Shown here: piece after piece, positions 34,556 to 50,343 of the stretch
Layout of the letters: the number at the start of each line of letters is the position of its first letter
How positions within the stretch are numbered: position 1 is the first letter of the stretch
The notes under the pieces: model-generated
Database searches by the model: none
What the model saw: the letters and a program-made list of their open reading frames with translations, nothing else
Told to the model about the DNA's origin: nothing
From: Cryptomeria japonica
Taxonomy: Eukaryota > Streptophyta > Pinopsida > Cupressales > Cupressaceae
Assembly (NCBI RefSeq): GCF_030272615.1
Contig: NC_081407.1
Location: 268,944,575 to 269,008,574 of the forward strand
Direction: 5' to 3'
DNA: 64,000 bases
Position numbers and translations under genes: made by a program

Positions 34556-34943
34556 GGGGGGATAGAAAGAGATACAAAGAGGGAGAGATTGACAATGGGG
34601 AGATAGAGAGATCTAGAAAGATAAAGATATAGGAAGGCATATATATATAGAGAGGTAAAGAGGGATATATAGAGATAGAGTATGATAGATGAAGGGAGAG
34701 AAGTGTACAAGAGAGAGAGGTAAAGATAAAGATAAGGAGGAATAGGGAGTGTGTTTGTGTGAGTGAGAGAGATGTAGAGATAGAGATAGAGATAGGGAGG
34801 GAGAAATAATGTGTGCCTGTGTGACACACACACACACACACCGAGAGAGAGAGAGAGTCAAATGACATGTTGCCTTAACCATAACTCCCAAGGGCACATG
34901 CTATCCTTAAATTATTGGCCCATGAAATGAGTAATCAAAAGTT

Positions 34944-35014
<71 letters not shown>
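34523..35014. repeat. cluster of simple repeats (GA, G17, CA, TC)
   Basis: (GA)n at about 34523-34544 runs into 17 consecutive G (34545-34561). A degenerate GATA/GAGA region follows to about 34800, then (CA)n and (GA)n at about 34823-34858, and an almost pure (TC)n of 69 bp at 34946-35014. Open frames across it are low-complexity artefacts. Confidence 0.9.
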
Positions 35015-35015
<1 letters not shown>

Positions 35016-36636
35016 AACTTTTGATTTATATTTTAAGTTGAAATTAATTTTATTATATAAATAAAAATAAAAATTTAGATATAATTTATTCTACAATAAA
35101 TAAAATTTAAACAAGACAAAAATTATAAATTAAATTAATTTTAGTGTATTTTAATTATTATTTGTAATTTGATAAGAAGACATAAATAATTAAAATTAAA
35201 TTTTAATTCAATGAAAACTAACCCTTAAAAAAGAAGAAGAAGAATTAGAATAAATTTTAAAAAAAAGGGATAGAATATCCAAAGGAAATAACATAGAAAG
35301 ACATTCTTATCAAAAGAAGATAGTAATAAAAGATAGATTTTAATTCAAAATATAATTATGTTATAATTATTAACATTTTAATAAGACAAATAATTATAAT
35401 TATAATTATTTTAATAAAAAATTTATTTTATTTGTAATTTCATAAAAATAAAATAATTAAAATAAATTTGAAGAAGAATTAGAATATAACTAATTCTTTT
35501 TTAAATAGTTTTTTTTTTCCTTTTTAAAACTTAAAAGAACAAAATAGAATATCCTAATACAAGAAAAAAAATAAAAGATATTGTTATCAAACAAAGATAA
35601 TAATAAAAGATAGTTTTTACTTTTTATGCACATTCTTTTTTTAATTAATAACATTAAAATACATATTTTAAATTTTTTTATCATAAAAGATTTTTCTACC
35701 ATTGATTTCAATAAGTAGGGAATGCCTTCAACATAATAATTGCTCTTAACCATTACATAAGATTTGATGTCTAAAGTCTACAAGTTATGAGTTGAAGAAG
35801 ATAATTCAGTGAAGCTTACTATGTGATGGGTTTTTAACATCTATTTATAGTGTGAGGGTTTTGTTTTATTCTTTAAAAAGTAGTCTTAGCTTCAAGGGAA
35901 AGCCATGGATGCAGGTGTAGTTAGGTGATTAAGAATAAAAAATAAAATAATTTTTTTTTGAAGAAATCATGCCAATCACTTGATGATAAGGAGTTTTGAA
36001 AGGTTTTATGTCATTGAAGTTGTAGTAGAGATGTTTTGTATGTTGTTTTATGTCAATATCTCACATTGTTGTTGGACATTCGGAATATAATTAACACATT
36101 TTGGTCTTTTTAGTCGAAGGATAAAAAAGTCTCTTCTTTCAATTGTCAAGTTCTAAGAAGTTTTCTTTATAAACAAATTAATATGTATTGCAAATAAAGA
36201 TTCAATTGGTTTTATTATGTGCACTTCGGGGTTCTTATTTATTTAAAATTCCATCCCTCACTACAAATGTTCTAGAGGCACACGAGGATAAACTAAAACC
36301 ATTCCTAGATATCTTGGATTTGCATTAAAAAAGAAGGAAACATCCTTTAGACATTTTTTTTGTTGAAATGGTAGAGGATGGTTGATGGCAAGTCATCCTG
36401 AACAACCTGGAAAAAATAAGCAATTCAAAAAACACAAAAGAAAAGGTGGTTGGGTCCATAAGGACCCCCACACCCATTTACATCAACCTTGAATCTAGAA
36501 CAATTATAGTAATTAAAAACAAAAAACACTCATTTTGTAATTTTTCATTTTGTGAAAAGAAATACAAAGAAAGAGAACAACTATGAGAAGAATATAGGAT
36601 AAAAATGAGTAGAAGGTAAGAGAATGAAAATTACCC
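35015..36636. other. no gene seen; very AT-rich spacer
   Basis: Long runs of A and T with TTAATT and AATAAA-like words throughout; no coding signal. Nothing further can be supported. Confidence 0.5.
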
Positions 36637-36739
36637 CTCCATCTCTCTCTACCACTCCCTCCCTTCTTACCCCCCCCCCCCAACTTTCTCTCCATCCCTC
36701 CCACCTTATGTCTCACTCCATTCCTCTTCCTCTTTCACC

Positions 36740-36792
<53 letters not shown>

Positions 36793-37410
36793 CTCTTCAT
36801 ATGTCTCTATCTACCTCTCCCTCCATCCCTCCCACCCCATCTCTCTCTTTACCCACCTCTCTCTTGCTACCTCTCTCTTGCTACCTCTCTCTTTACTCTC
36901 TATCTTGCTTCTCTATCTCTCTTTACCTACCTTTGTCCCTCCCACCCTCTCTCTACTCTACTCTCTATCTCCACCATCCCTCCCCCTCTGACTCTCTCAC
37001 CCTAGCCCCCCCCCCCCCTCTCTCTCTCCCTCCAAACCTACTTACCTTGTTCTTTGTCTCCTCTCTAACTCTCTCTCCCTCCTCACTTCCCTCTCTACTT
37101 CAATCTATCTCTTCCCTTCACCTCTCTCTACCTACCTCTCCCTCCATCTCTCCACCCCCCCTCTCTCTCTAATTCTTTCCATCTCACCTCTATGTATCTC
37201 TCTACCTATCTCTCACTTCTTCCCTTAAACCCTCTCTCTCTACTTACCTCTCATTCTATCCCTCAAACCCTACCTCCCCTCTCTCTCTACCTGCATCTCC
37301 CTCCCTCATTCTCTCTTTGTCTCTGCTCTTTATCTCTCTCTACCTAGCTCTCACTCCATCTTTCCCACCCTCTCTTTCTAGTTCTCTCTATCTCTCCTTT
37401 ACATCTTACC
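36637..37410. repeat. polypyrimidine (CTCT/CTACC) tract with TC and TA microsatellites
   Basis: About 770 bp almost wholly C and T on the plus strand, built from CTCTCTACC-like words, with C runs near 36671 and 37007. It includes (TC)10 at 36741-36760 followed by (TA)14 to 36789. The serine/leucine/proline open frames here are translation of repeat. Confidence 0.9.
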
Positions 37411-39431
<2,021 letters not shown>

Positions 39432-39589
39432 CATTTATTAACTAACATGGATGATATTGGCATCCTCTTGCTTGCCTCTTTAGTTTCATAAAAGGATTTC
39501 TCTCACTTTTGGGAATGGGGTGTATGATTTATTTGTAGACCTACCTATTTATTTGATTTCAGTAAGGAATGCCCATTCCTACTCCAATT

Positions 39590-40560
39590 GCCACAATATG
39601 TGTTTATGCTAGTGGTTGCTAGGTCCATGGTTCTTGATCTGCATACTACACCAATAATGGAGGGGTCTTCCAATCTAGATGGTGTCAATGGGCCTATTGT
39701 GTGTGTAGTTTCCTTAGTTGTGCATGTGGATGCCTCTATGTCTTCCCCTTCTCATGCTTCTTATGTAGATATCATGAGAATAAACCTTCAATGAAATCAT
39801 CTGCTATAGCTAATGATTTCTCACCTACGATTTCCTTACAAGATAGTAAGAAAGTACCACTTCCTTGTGCTTCAATTGCTCCAATGGTGATTCTATGGCA
39901 AGAAGTGTTTGATGATGATAATTGCTACACATGAGTAAGGATTTGATTTGTACTACACATGAGTAAGGATTTGATTTGTAGGTTTAGCCATTTGTGGCCT
40001 TCTTTCCTTAGCTCACACTAATAGATTTCCAAGCATGGTAGGATCCTTTGGTGGAAGGTAAGATGGAGATCTACCCTTGTCCTAAAGATTTTTTTGTGGT
40101 TTGCTTTGATTTTTCCAACGATAGAGAGGTTGTTTTAGCTATTGAAGAATGGATATGAGATTCACATCCTCTATATGATTTTTCATTCATCTCCCTCCTT
40201 CAAGCCCCTAAAGAAGTCTATTGACATGCATAGATCCTCTAGGGGTGAGATTTCCTTATCTATCTCTCCAATTATGGTGTAAATCAACCTACCATTAGCA
40301 ATTCTCTAGGTCGATTCCTAAAAGTGGGCCCGACTACTAGAAAAATTTCTCACACATCCTTTACTCATGTCCTAATGGATATTTATATGTTGGATTCTTT
40401 TTAGGAGAGGTTGTTTTATAGACGAATGGTTGACCTTGGACTCAGTTAGTTGATTATGAGACCATTCCCTTTTAATGTAGACATTTCTTTGCTACTGTGC
40501 ACTTTGATTCTACTTGTTGCAATTGTATTCACAAGAAGTCATCCTCTTCCTAGTAGAAAA
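39590..40560 (+). pseudogene. relic of a LINE ORF1 (DUF4283 plus zinc knuckle)
   Basis: In shifting frames the plus strand contains a DUF4283-like stretch near 40085-40235 (FFVVCFDFSNDREVV), then GNSLGRFLKV-like sequence near 40300 (NSLGRFLKVGPTT), then near 40438 WTQLVDYETIPF followed by a damaged zinc knuckle. The order and wording match plant L1 ORF1. It is much more decayed than the LINE at 24119-30288 and on the other strand. No reverse transcriptase follows. The S-rich stretch at 39590-39930 could be the ORF1 N-terminus but is uncertain. Confidence 0.6.
39925..39980 (+). repeat. perfect 28-bp tandem duplication
   Basis: CTACACATGAGTAAGGATTT plus eight more bases at 39925-39952 is repeated exactly at 39953-39980. 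No divergence, so it is probably recent. Confidence 0.9.
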
Positions 40561-41449
40561 AAAAAATCTTCCTCATCATTTTATGGTGTTTCCAAAAGAT
40601 TCGATAACATTTAGAGGAACTAGAGTTACTTTCCTCCATTCTTATTACTTTACCCTCTAGGCCTTGTTTAGGCCTTGTTTGGCTCCTTCTAATCCTCTAG
40701 CAAATGTTCTTGAAGCTTAACAATCTATTCTATCTTGTACTTCAAATCATTAATTGATTGACCTTGATATGGTTGTTTATCAATTGACAAATACTTCAGA
40801 TTGTGTAGTATGCTTAGATGGACCTCTAGGGGGCATCCCTCCCCTTCTAGTTCTGAACTAGTTTGGAAGGCAACAATTTATGAACAGTTGTTCAAAGGTA
40901 GAATAAAGGTCTTCCGAAATTGGTTTATCAATCACACATCGAGAATAAAGGGAATACAGATCTAAGGGTACAAAAGATTGTATCGGAATTTATTTAAACT
41001 TGAATTTTTAATTATCGTTTATCTTGAACAACTTGATTTCTTGATATGTTATAGTTATTCTTTTGTAATAGAATTTGAACCCTATCAAAACCCACCATAA
41101 AATGAATGAGCTTCTTTATAAAAAACAACTAAATATATAATGATATATTTCTGTACACAAATGAAATGGTATTTACTATTGATAAATCAAATTTACATGT
41201 TGAATCATCGTAACAAGTTTGTAGAAAATATGTAGTCTATTAATCTCAAATTAATATTTTCTTTATAGGTACCAGCCGTGGCTAAACTGGGTCCAAAACA
41301 GCAGGATTAGTAATCTTCCAGTTATTGATTTTTACAAAAATTACAAATCGACCATGATCAACAAAATTAATTGCGACTTTGATTTTTTTTAAATTTTCTA
41401 AAAATCAATAACACGAATTTTAATATTTAGAACCAGTTTAACTGCATCC
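40561..41449. other. no gene seen
   Basis: AT-rich sequence. A 12-bp duplication (TAGGCCTTGTTT) occurs near 40660. No coding signal recognised. Confidence 0.45.
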
Positions 41450-43144
41450 CATATCAATGGCCTCTTAACCTCAACGTACAGGTTCTAGGTATACGTAGGA
41501 GTAGTTTCTAGTTGCATGAAACGTAACTCGTCCATGCAACACTCCGTGATGACGGCGGAAGAGAATGAAGGGGTTTAAATCTGGACTGCTAAAATGCTCT
41601 TAATGACCTGATATAAAAGAGTTCCATTGTCGACTGTATTGTAGAGTACGTTTAAAAAAAGTGTGAAAATACAGGTTTGCTTTAGATCATTTCAATCGTC
41701 ATCGTCTTCTTGTACAAGCACGGATGATTCCAACTATTGATGTACCCGTTTTAAAGCTTTTCACTGTGGATCATCCTGCCCTTTTACATATTTGATCCCA
41801 TACTGGTGTATCCAGTGCAAATCTTTTTCCTATTATGAGTACGCGTCTTGTTTAAGCTTCCACTATGCGTTCTCCTCACCTTTTACAGTATTTGATCCCA
41901 TACTATTGATGTAGTCATTTCAAATCTTTTCTTAAAGTGGGAACGCATCTGTCAATAATGATGCATCTATGACAAAGTCTTTCTAATGGGAATGGATATA
42001 CAATCATTGATATATCTATTTTAAGGCTTTTCACTATAAGAATTCATCTATGAATCATTGATGTACTTGTGTTACAAAGCTTTTTTCTACCATGGGAATG
42101 CATCTATAATTTCCATTACGAAGCTTTTTTCATTTGGAAATGCATCACACCCTATCAATGCAATTGTGATAGTTTCAATTTTATATCCATTGTAAAGCTT
42201 TTTCAATTATAGGAATGTATCATATCTCTCCCATCATGAGAACATATGCATTCTATTTAATACGTGTTGTAAAGCTTTTCTCATTATGAGAATACATCTA
42301 TAAATTGTTGATATATCTATAAATAGTTGATATATTTATAAATAGGAACCTACCCACAATGTCCATAACAAGACTTTTTTTCACTATAGAGACACATCTA
42401 CAATATTCATTGGAATGTTTTTTTTCACATGTATTTAATAGGTAGGAGTATATTAAATCTCATTTAAAATAAACTCTTTGGTGTTATAGTCATTAATTGT
42501 GGATAAAGTGATAGGGCAAATGGTAAATTTAATCACTTGGTCAATCAAGTCCAAATTGTGCAAGAAAGAAAAACATGGTATCATGGTATATTAAAATATA
42601 TAGCTCATATTTAAATTTCATTTCACCTTTTCAATGTCAATTGTTTGAAAATAGTAGTGAAAATAGATAAGATTGTGGGAAAGGGTATTACAAATAAACC
42701 CTTTGTTGTTATATGTATTAATAGAGAGAAATTAATAGGGACTAATTGATCTATAACATCACTTAATTGAGGCCAAACTGCAAGAAGTTATGAATCTATT
42801 ATGCATATCTAAATAGTTAGGAGAGTGACCATGAACAAATATCTTTGCTCTAGTACATGTTCCCAAGCATTAATATCTTCCATGATTTTGTGTGTTATGT
42901 AAAGTAGCTTCAAGCACATGGAAGTGACATTTGTAGGAGTGGACGGTGATGATGGAAGTGCATATTCATCAAGATAAACATCCATATTTTAACAAGCTTA
43001 TACACCAAAGCTATCAGAACATGTGTGGAACTAACACAAAATTAGTAGTTTTTATGTTCTAATTCTTTCTCAATACAATTTTTATGTTCTAATGTTCAAT
43101 TGGCTAAGGCGTTAAGGTAAACTTTTCATGAAAACAATAATGTC
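41450..43144. repeat. tandem segment unit A
   Basis: Near 41500-41650 it shares with unit B (about 43455-43590) the sequence order CATGCAAC...CTCTAATCTGGAC-like...CTGATATAAA. It then carries a degenerate repeat array at about 41690-42440 (AAAGCTTTT, TGGGAATGCATCTA, ATCATTGATGTAC). The remainder to 43144 is AT-rich with no gene. It is the least complete copy of the A-D series. Confidence 0.6.
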
Positions 43145-43699
43145 TTATGGAAAGCTAAGTGTAAGGAAAGATTGAAAGACGTACCCCATCAGATTTGCAA
43201 GGTCAGTGAGACAACTTTCTGTGAGTTGTCCGGCCCAAATGAATTGAAGAAACACAACGAAGCATTCTACAGCTTCAAACAGAATCGAACTTAACAAGAA
43301 TGGCCCACCTGAGGAGTACGAGAAGAAATTTAGCTTACGAGTAGCTTCAGAAGGAGACAAATATTTATAATCTTGATTTGACAAAACACTAGTCTGTGGA
43401 AAATCTTGGTGGTCTGTTTATGTCGACGTACAGATTTCAGGTTTGAATAGCTGTAATTGTTGCATGGGATTAACTTGTCGATGCAACGCTTGGGGGAAGA
43501 GAAGGTGAGGAACTCTAATCTGGACGGAAATAAGAGAGATAATAAAATGTCGGTGATGAGCTGATATAAAGATGGGCCAGTTGACAGGCGTTTGCTGGAC
43601 TGGTATATTCGACAGAAATGAGTTCTATGTGACTTCTTACTCATGCATTGCTAACAGGCAGACACACTCGTGGAAAATATTAGTACTTTCTTAGGAGTT

Positions 43700-44640
43700 T
43701 GTTTGTCATGGGAGCAATGTCTATTCATCGATGGCCCGTGCAAAGCCTTCTCTATTATGGAAGTAGCATTTATGGACAATTGATGTACCTCTTGCAAAGC
43801 TTATCTTACTGTGGGTCCTGCTCCCCTTCTAGATAGTTTATCTCATATTATTGACATCCCTATTGCAGAGGTTTTTCTCCTATCAGTTTAACTACCGTAG
43901 TTTGAATTTTATACCCACTGTAAAGCTTTTCCCTTCGTGGAAAGAGGAAAAATGATGCAAGATTGTTTATGGAATTAAGTGTATATGTTTTTTATTGTTG
44001 TTTTGGATTATATTTAGGGATCAACTGTCATATCATGTTTCATAGTTTGAATTTTATTCCACTTATAAAGCTTTTCTTATTATGGGAACAAATCACTTCA
44101 CATTTCAAAGTTCTCATCATAAGAACACATCTTCAATATCCATTACAAAGCTTTTCCCACTATGAGAATACATTTACTTATAATTAGTGTGTCTATTTTT
44201 AATCTTTTCTCACTATAGAAATGCCTCTACAAATCATTGATTTATTTGTTGCACCACTTCTTCTATAATTTGAACAAATCTATACTATCCATTACAAAGC
44301 TTTTCCCAATATAAGAGCATATCTACAATGCTTGTTGCAAAGCTTTTCCTACCATGGGAACACATCTACAAATCATTGATAAGCTTATTGTAAAACTTTG
44401 CCACTATGAGAATGCATCTATTAATCATTGATGTGTTTATTATAACGATTTTCTCATAATGGAAATGCATCTACATTACCTATTGCAAAGATTTTTCTTC
44501 TATGGGAATACTCTACAAATCATTAATGTACTTGTTCCAAATCTTTACCCACAATAGGAATGCATCTACAATACCCATTACAAAGCATTTTCACTATGAA
44601 AATGCATCTATGAATATTGTAACAAGTTTACCACTATCAC
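43700..44640. repeat. degenerate short-period repeat array (unit B)
   Basis: A string of variants built from GCAAAGCTTTT, CCCACTATGGGAA, TGCATCTACAA and ATCATTGATGTACTTGTT, giving a period of about 40-55 bp. Some units omit the last element. The words contain small palindromes (AAAGCTTT, ATGCAT). Related arrays occupy about 41690-42440, 47265-48150 and 57320-58235. Confidence 0.75.
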
Positions 44641-45462
44641 AATGGAGCTAGAGCATGTGAATGAATTGACTAAAAATCTACCAACCCAACAATTAAGACA
44701 ATGATATAAGACCATACGAGTTTTGATGGGTACATGTATGGCCTAAATTATTAACTATTTTTATTATAAGTTATTGTTAATTTTTAGGAGATTGCATCAC
44801 ATGAAAGAGATGATTTAAATAGACCACACACACACACACACACCATGTTTTAATATTTGAAAGGTAACATTGGATTGATATTTTTTCATAAGATATTTGT
44901 GTGAAAAGCAAGATCGACTATTGGCCTTGTGTAGGTGTACCAACCATTTATTCATTCAAAACTTAAATTACTCATACTATGTGCCCCACAATGTGATCCC
45001 TAGACTCAACTATAGTTTATTTTAGTTTATATAATTCAGAAGGATTTTTGCACATGTATGACAATATTCACAATTCAATTAAGATACTCACCACCTCTAT
45101 TATGTCTCTTCCAAAAATTACCCAGAAATATTATTGTCCTCCTTTACCAAATTTTTCCATTTGTTACCTTCTCCCTTTTGAATCTTTGTCCATCATATCT
45201 CGAACTACTTCTTGAAAAGATTCTCCTCTTTCTTTCTCTCACGAAATTTAATCCACCAGTACTTGACCTCCTCCACCAAAATATTCTTCGTCACCCTTCT
45301 TCACTTAGTATTGCACCTACATACACATCAATATAAATAATATTATAAAAATAAAAATTTCCATATCCATCTTGTCAACATCTTCTTTTGTATCCCCAAT
45401 CCACTGCATCCCTTTACATATTGCATTCCAATATATATATTTGTATTCTACTAAACTCCATC

Positions 45463-45712
45463 AACCAACATCATCATATTTTCTTCTACCATATTTTGTT
45501 GCTTCTCTTCTACCAATATTTTCAAGTCCACTAAAGGACATACTACAACTATAACTTTGTTCTCCTCCACAGTAATGTTAGCTACAACATTCTTCCATAT
45601 GTTTTGAATGAGATGCTTGATATATGGTTTTATTCTTCTTTTTTTATACATCTTCTTCCATGAGGATCACTTCTTTTATGCCACCAATAGGACATTCTAC
45701 TTCATCTTTATC
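45463..45712 (-). pseudogene. unidentified coding-like fragment (copy in unit D)
   Basis: The minus strand reads EVECPIGGIKEVILM near 45704-45660 and continues toward a V/E/K-rich stretch ending at a stop near 45454. The unit D copy (58965-59205) keeps the first motif identically and the second partly (VVECPLKDLKMLV), with frame breaks. I do not recognise the protein. It may be an exon remnant of a gene caught in the duplication, or a chance frame kept by recent copying. Confidence 0.3.
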
Positions 45713-46904
45713 TCTTGTTTGGCATTCGTTCATGCCTACACACAAATAATATTAGAAAGATCATGAGGTTCAACATCTCACGTATTATTTCCTCCTCTTC
45801 TCCTTCAGAACTCCTAACATATGTAACATTTTAAAATGCATGCTATCAATGATTTTCCAACTTTTCTTCTTAAATTAGAATTGTTTTTTATAGCCCTTCT
45901 CAAGGCTATGCAAGTAGACCATAGGATCACATCATAGATATTCTAGTAATCGAGATGGGCAAAGAGAACACATAATTTATGGATGCATGTTTCTTTCCAT
46001 TAAATCACTAGAACCAAGATATCTAGATAACTGAAACTTCTAGAATAATTAGTACCAATTATCACTTATAGGGTATAGTGGTGTTCTTTATGATTACTAT
46101 TGGTTACACTTTGCTTAGATTTTAGTTTATTTGTATGAAGGTGCACTACTATTTTGGAAATGAGTATCACTCAGTATCACTCAAGGTGGGTGTTGGGATT
46201 GTGTTCTATGTGTTGTATTCTTATGTTTGTGTTCCTTATGTTGCACTTATTGTTTGTTCTTGTGTCATGCATTTTCATCCTTAATATATTTATGTTCACA
46301 TAATATTTATTTTTTAGTTGATGTGTTTTGAAGAGTTGTATGATCTAGTTTATAAAATGATTCTATGATATGTGAATGAATGTGTGTTGTAAACCTTATG
46401 CTACATATTTTTTATTTTTTGGAAACTATGGGTCATGTATATGTTATGAATTAGTTAAAACAATGAATTAAGAAAGATAATCATTAGTGTCATAGAGTAC
46501 CTTACTTTTAGATTATAAATGGACATTTCTTTACCTATACCAATAGTTGGAGAAGAATGTGACTTCCTCTATGGTAGGTCGACGCCTTCCTTATATTAGC
46601 TACAAATACTTGTGAATCATGAAAATTATAGATAAAGACTTGTTCCTATTTTCTTCTTCATTATATTGTATTTGAAAAACACTTAAAGATGTAATACATT
46701 CAACTAGATGATCTAATGTAATTATGTATATTATTGAAGATTTGTAATTTTTGACATTTTGCATAATTGAAATAAGTAATTACACTTTATAGTACCTTCT
46801 AAATGTAATTTCTTTAATTTTAAATGTCCAATGCAATGCAATGATTTATACTAATTGCTTATTGGTGTAATATTGTTGATAAGAAGAGAAAATTAAGATA
46901 GCTC

Positions 46905-49014
46905 TATGATGACAGAAAAAGAGAAGGCGAGGGGCTCTAATCTACATGGTTAATATTTCTTTTCTAATATTTAATATTGTATGAAATAATGACCTGATAT
47001 AAGGATGAGGTAGTTCAGAGGCATTTGTTGGAGAGACAATTTCTACTTGATTGCATGTCGATGCATTGTTGTCACCCAGACACACTTGTGGAAAATACTA
47101 TTCCTTTTTTAGGAGTTTTACTGTCATCTGTATTGCAAAATAAATTGAACAATGTAGTTCCTATATTGCACAACAAATTAAAAAGTTGTGGAAAAACATG
47201 TTTTCTATACCTCGTTCTAATGGTACCTAGTTCTCCTCCCCTTCTTTATTGTTCATCGTAGTGTTGACGTACCCATTGCAAAGCTTTTCTTATCATGGGA
47301 ACAACATCTATTCATTGACATGTCCATTTCAAAGGTTTTCTATTATGCAACCATCATCTATGGATCATTGATGTACATCTTACAAAGCTTTTCTTACTAT
47401 GGGTCTTGGTCCCCTTCTAAATGGTTAATCCCATATTATTTCAACAACCCTATTGCTAAGGTATTACCCTTATCAATTCAATTACCATATTTAAATTTTT
47501 CTTTTCACTGTGTGGGAATGCATCACATTTCTTTGCAAAGGTTCACTATGACTCTATAAGAAGGAACTATGTATTATAGTATTCAAAAAGTTGTTTCTAG
47601 AATCTATTTTGTATGTTTTTATATCAATATTTTAGATCATATTCAATGATCTATCATACAAAAACACATACCATTTATCATAATTTGAATTATATTATTT
47701 GTAAAGATTTTGTTACTATATGAAAATACATAATCTCTTGTTACAATGCTCTCGCCATAAGAGCACATCTACAACATCAATTATAAAACTTTTCCCACTC
47801 TGAACATACATCTAAAAATCATTGATGTACTTGCTGCAAGGTTCTTCCATAATTACAACACATCTATAATCTCCATTTTAAACATTTTCCTAATATAAGA
47901 ATATACCTATAATGCTTGTTGCAAATCTTTTCCCACCATGAAAAGACATCTACAAATAAAAATTTCGCCCATTACAAAACTCTCCCATGAAAATGCATCT
48001 ATGATGCAATAGAAATACATCTACACTACCTATTGAAATAGTTTTCCTACTATGAAATTCATCTACAATAATTGATGGATTCCTTACAAAGTTTTTCTAA
48101 AATAGGAGTGCATCTACAAATAATTGATATACTCATTACATGAAATTAGTAGGTTTTATGCTCTACACTTTTTCCTATATAATTATAGTGTCCAATTGCT
48201 TCACATACCTAGTTAGGTTTTCAATGGGCATGAAAAAAGAAAGATGCTAAAATGTTGGCCAGTTGAGAGGCGTCTGCTGGACTGGCATATCCGACAGAAA
48301 CTAGTTCTATGTGGCAGCTTATTGATGCATTGCTATCACCTAAACACACTTGTGGAAATTATTAGTACTTTCTTAGTAGTTTGCTTGGCAGCTGTATTGT
48401 ACAATAAATTAAACAATTCAGTTCTTGTATTCTACAGCAAATTAAAAAGTTGTGAAAAGATTTGTTTGCTCTGCATCATTCCAATGGTAGTTTTCCTCTC
48501 CTTCTTTACCGTTGATCGCATTGTTGAAAGCTTTTCTCATCATGGGAAAAGCTTCTATCCATATCATAGATATTCTACTACTCTAGATGGAGAAAGATCT
48601 CACATGATATACGGATGCACATTTTTCTTCCCGTTGAATTACTACAACCAAGATATATTTGACTGAAACTTGTAGAATAGTTGGTACCATTTGTGCTTGA
48701 CATGGTTTATTGATGTGCTTTGTATTACTATTGGTTAGACTTGACTTAATGTTAGTTTAGTTGTATAAAGGTACACTACCATTTAGGAAATGAGTGTCTT
48801 GGTTTAGATTAAGATGGGTGTTAGAATTGTCTTCTATGAGTTGTATTCTTATTTTTGTGTTTCTTGTGTTACCCACATTGTTTAGTATCATTTTGTGTAT
48901 GTTCATATGATATTTAATTGTTTAATTGATGTGTTTTGAAGTGTTGTATGATTTAGTTTATATTGTTAGAATTTTATGATGTGTATATGTTAGTGAATGT
49001 GTATTGTAAGTACT
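46905..49014. repeat. tandem segment unit C, left part
   Basis: Starts with block b2 (46910-47150), then an array (47265-48150). A second b2 copy (48240-48370) and the end of an array unit are joined directly to the late part of b6 at about 48565, so a stretch equal to b3-b6 is missing here. It continues through b7 to 49014, where the LTR composite is inserted, and resumes at 56452. Confidence 0.65.
47265..48150. repeat. degenerate short-period repeat array (unit C)
   Basis: Same word set as the unit B array (CAAAGCTTTTCTTA, ATGGGAACA, CATCTACAA, ATTGATGTAC), strongly diverged and AT-enriched. No coding function suggested. Confidence 0.65.
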
Positions 49015-50300
49015 TGATCCAGGTGATCTAGAAAAACCTAAAAAATTCACAGTCTCAAAATCTCACGAAAATGCCATCATTGCGTAGGGCTCATCGACAG
49101 GGTTCTACACAACTTGAACGGGCTCAAGAGGAGTTCGTATGTAAAAGTTATGACCAGTCAAAGTTTTGGTCAAAAAAATGACGTGATGTCACCAAAATGT
49201 GACACTTGGCAGGACACGTGGCATATGAGATGGCAAGAGTAGTGAGTTGGCACAAATATGGATTAAACCATAATTATTAAAAGAAAAAAATAGATGATTT
49301 AAAATAAATAAATTAAGGAGGATTTGGTGGGATTTAATCCCTTAACCCATGCCTTAAAATCCTCTTTCCTTACTACTCTTTATGATAAAAGGAAAATCCC
49401 TCCGTTTACATAAATATTTAAATAAGATTTAATTATCCTAAACATAAATTTTTATAAGCCCATTTTGTTAGGAGAATATTAGAGGCTATTTAAATGGCTT
49501 TCCAAAGATTTCAAAAGATTTTAAAATCTCCTTCCCCTATTAATAAGGGGATTTAAAAACCTTATTTAGTACAAAAATAAAATCTCAAATGTAAAAGCAC
49601 GGATAACCTCCATAAAAGGCTAAATAGCATATTGTTTTAAAACAAATTGGGAGGTTAATATTAAACGAGATTTATTGTATTTGTTAAGAGGAGATTTTTC
49701 AAGAATTTATATGTAAAAATGGAGAGATAAGGTGATTTTGCAAAATCAATTGGTTTTATACCAATTTGAACAATTTTCTTGTATAAAAGGGGGTAGTGTA
49801 GGATGGAAAATTCATTGAAGTGGTGATAACTTGGGAGAATTTTCATGCTTTTGAAAGAGAAGAATTCTTGGAGAAGAAATACAAGGTGTTGATTATTACA
49901 CCAAAAATTGTAAAGGAGAGAGATTGTGAGAAATTCTTATGCAGGGTTTGAAGCTTGAGAATTGTAAGAAGGCATTTTCAAGTGCTTGGCAATCTTAATA
50001 AAGTTGTCCAACATTGAGAAGCGGACCTGGATACATAGTCCTAATTGGACGAACTCCATTATCAATCTGCGTTTGATCCTTCTTCTCTTTTGTCTTCTAA
50101 TTCTCTTTTATTTGTTTCAATTTTGATTTCTTCTTTAAGTTATTAATTATCATTATTAAGTTTTGCAAAGGATTAAAGTGAACTTAGCTTTTGAAATTTC
50201 AATGGTTAAAAAACATAACCACGCAATTCTGTTTGAGATTGGGATAAATCTGTAATTTAAATTAAGTACAATTTTATTTGTAAGCCTTAATTTTAGATCA
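49015..50300 (+). repeat. LTR-a (1,286 bp)
   Basis: Begins TGATCCAGGTGATCTAG and ends TTTTAGATCA. Matches LTR-b and LTR-c in reverse complement. The primer site TGGTATTAGAGC (one change from the iMet site) follows at 50303-50314. Confidence 0.9.
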
Positions 50301-50343
50301 AGTGGTATTAGAGCAGTTTAACAGAAAAAATTGCAAGTGGTGG

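Larger units (their letters stand above)
43145..46904. repeat. tandem segment unit B (most complete)
   Basis: Sub-blocks in order: b1 43145-43400 (copy at 57090-57310), b2 43480-43710 (copies at 46910-47150 and 48240-48370), b3 array 43700-44640, b4 44640-45060 (copy at 58240-58560), b5 45060-45780 (copy at 58600-59300), b6 45780-46050 (copies at 63902-64000 and 48570-48670), b7 46050-46400 (copy at 48660-49014) and b8 46660-46880 (copy at 56450-56640). All copies are in the same orientation, so the series arose by tandem duplication. No intact gene is visible; open frames are short and differ between copies. Confidence 0.7.

Noticed and set aside
36624-37172. S/L/P-rich open frame of 182 codons
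   Set aside because: Lies wholly in the polypyrimidine repeat; low complexity.
43145-43384. 79-codon minus-strand ORF also present at 57037-57306
   Set aside because: Conserved between copies but so is the nucleotide sequence; amino-acid changes are frequent on both strands and no protein is recognised, so it is kept only as repeat block b1.
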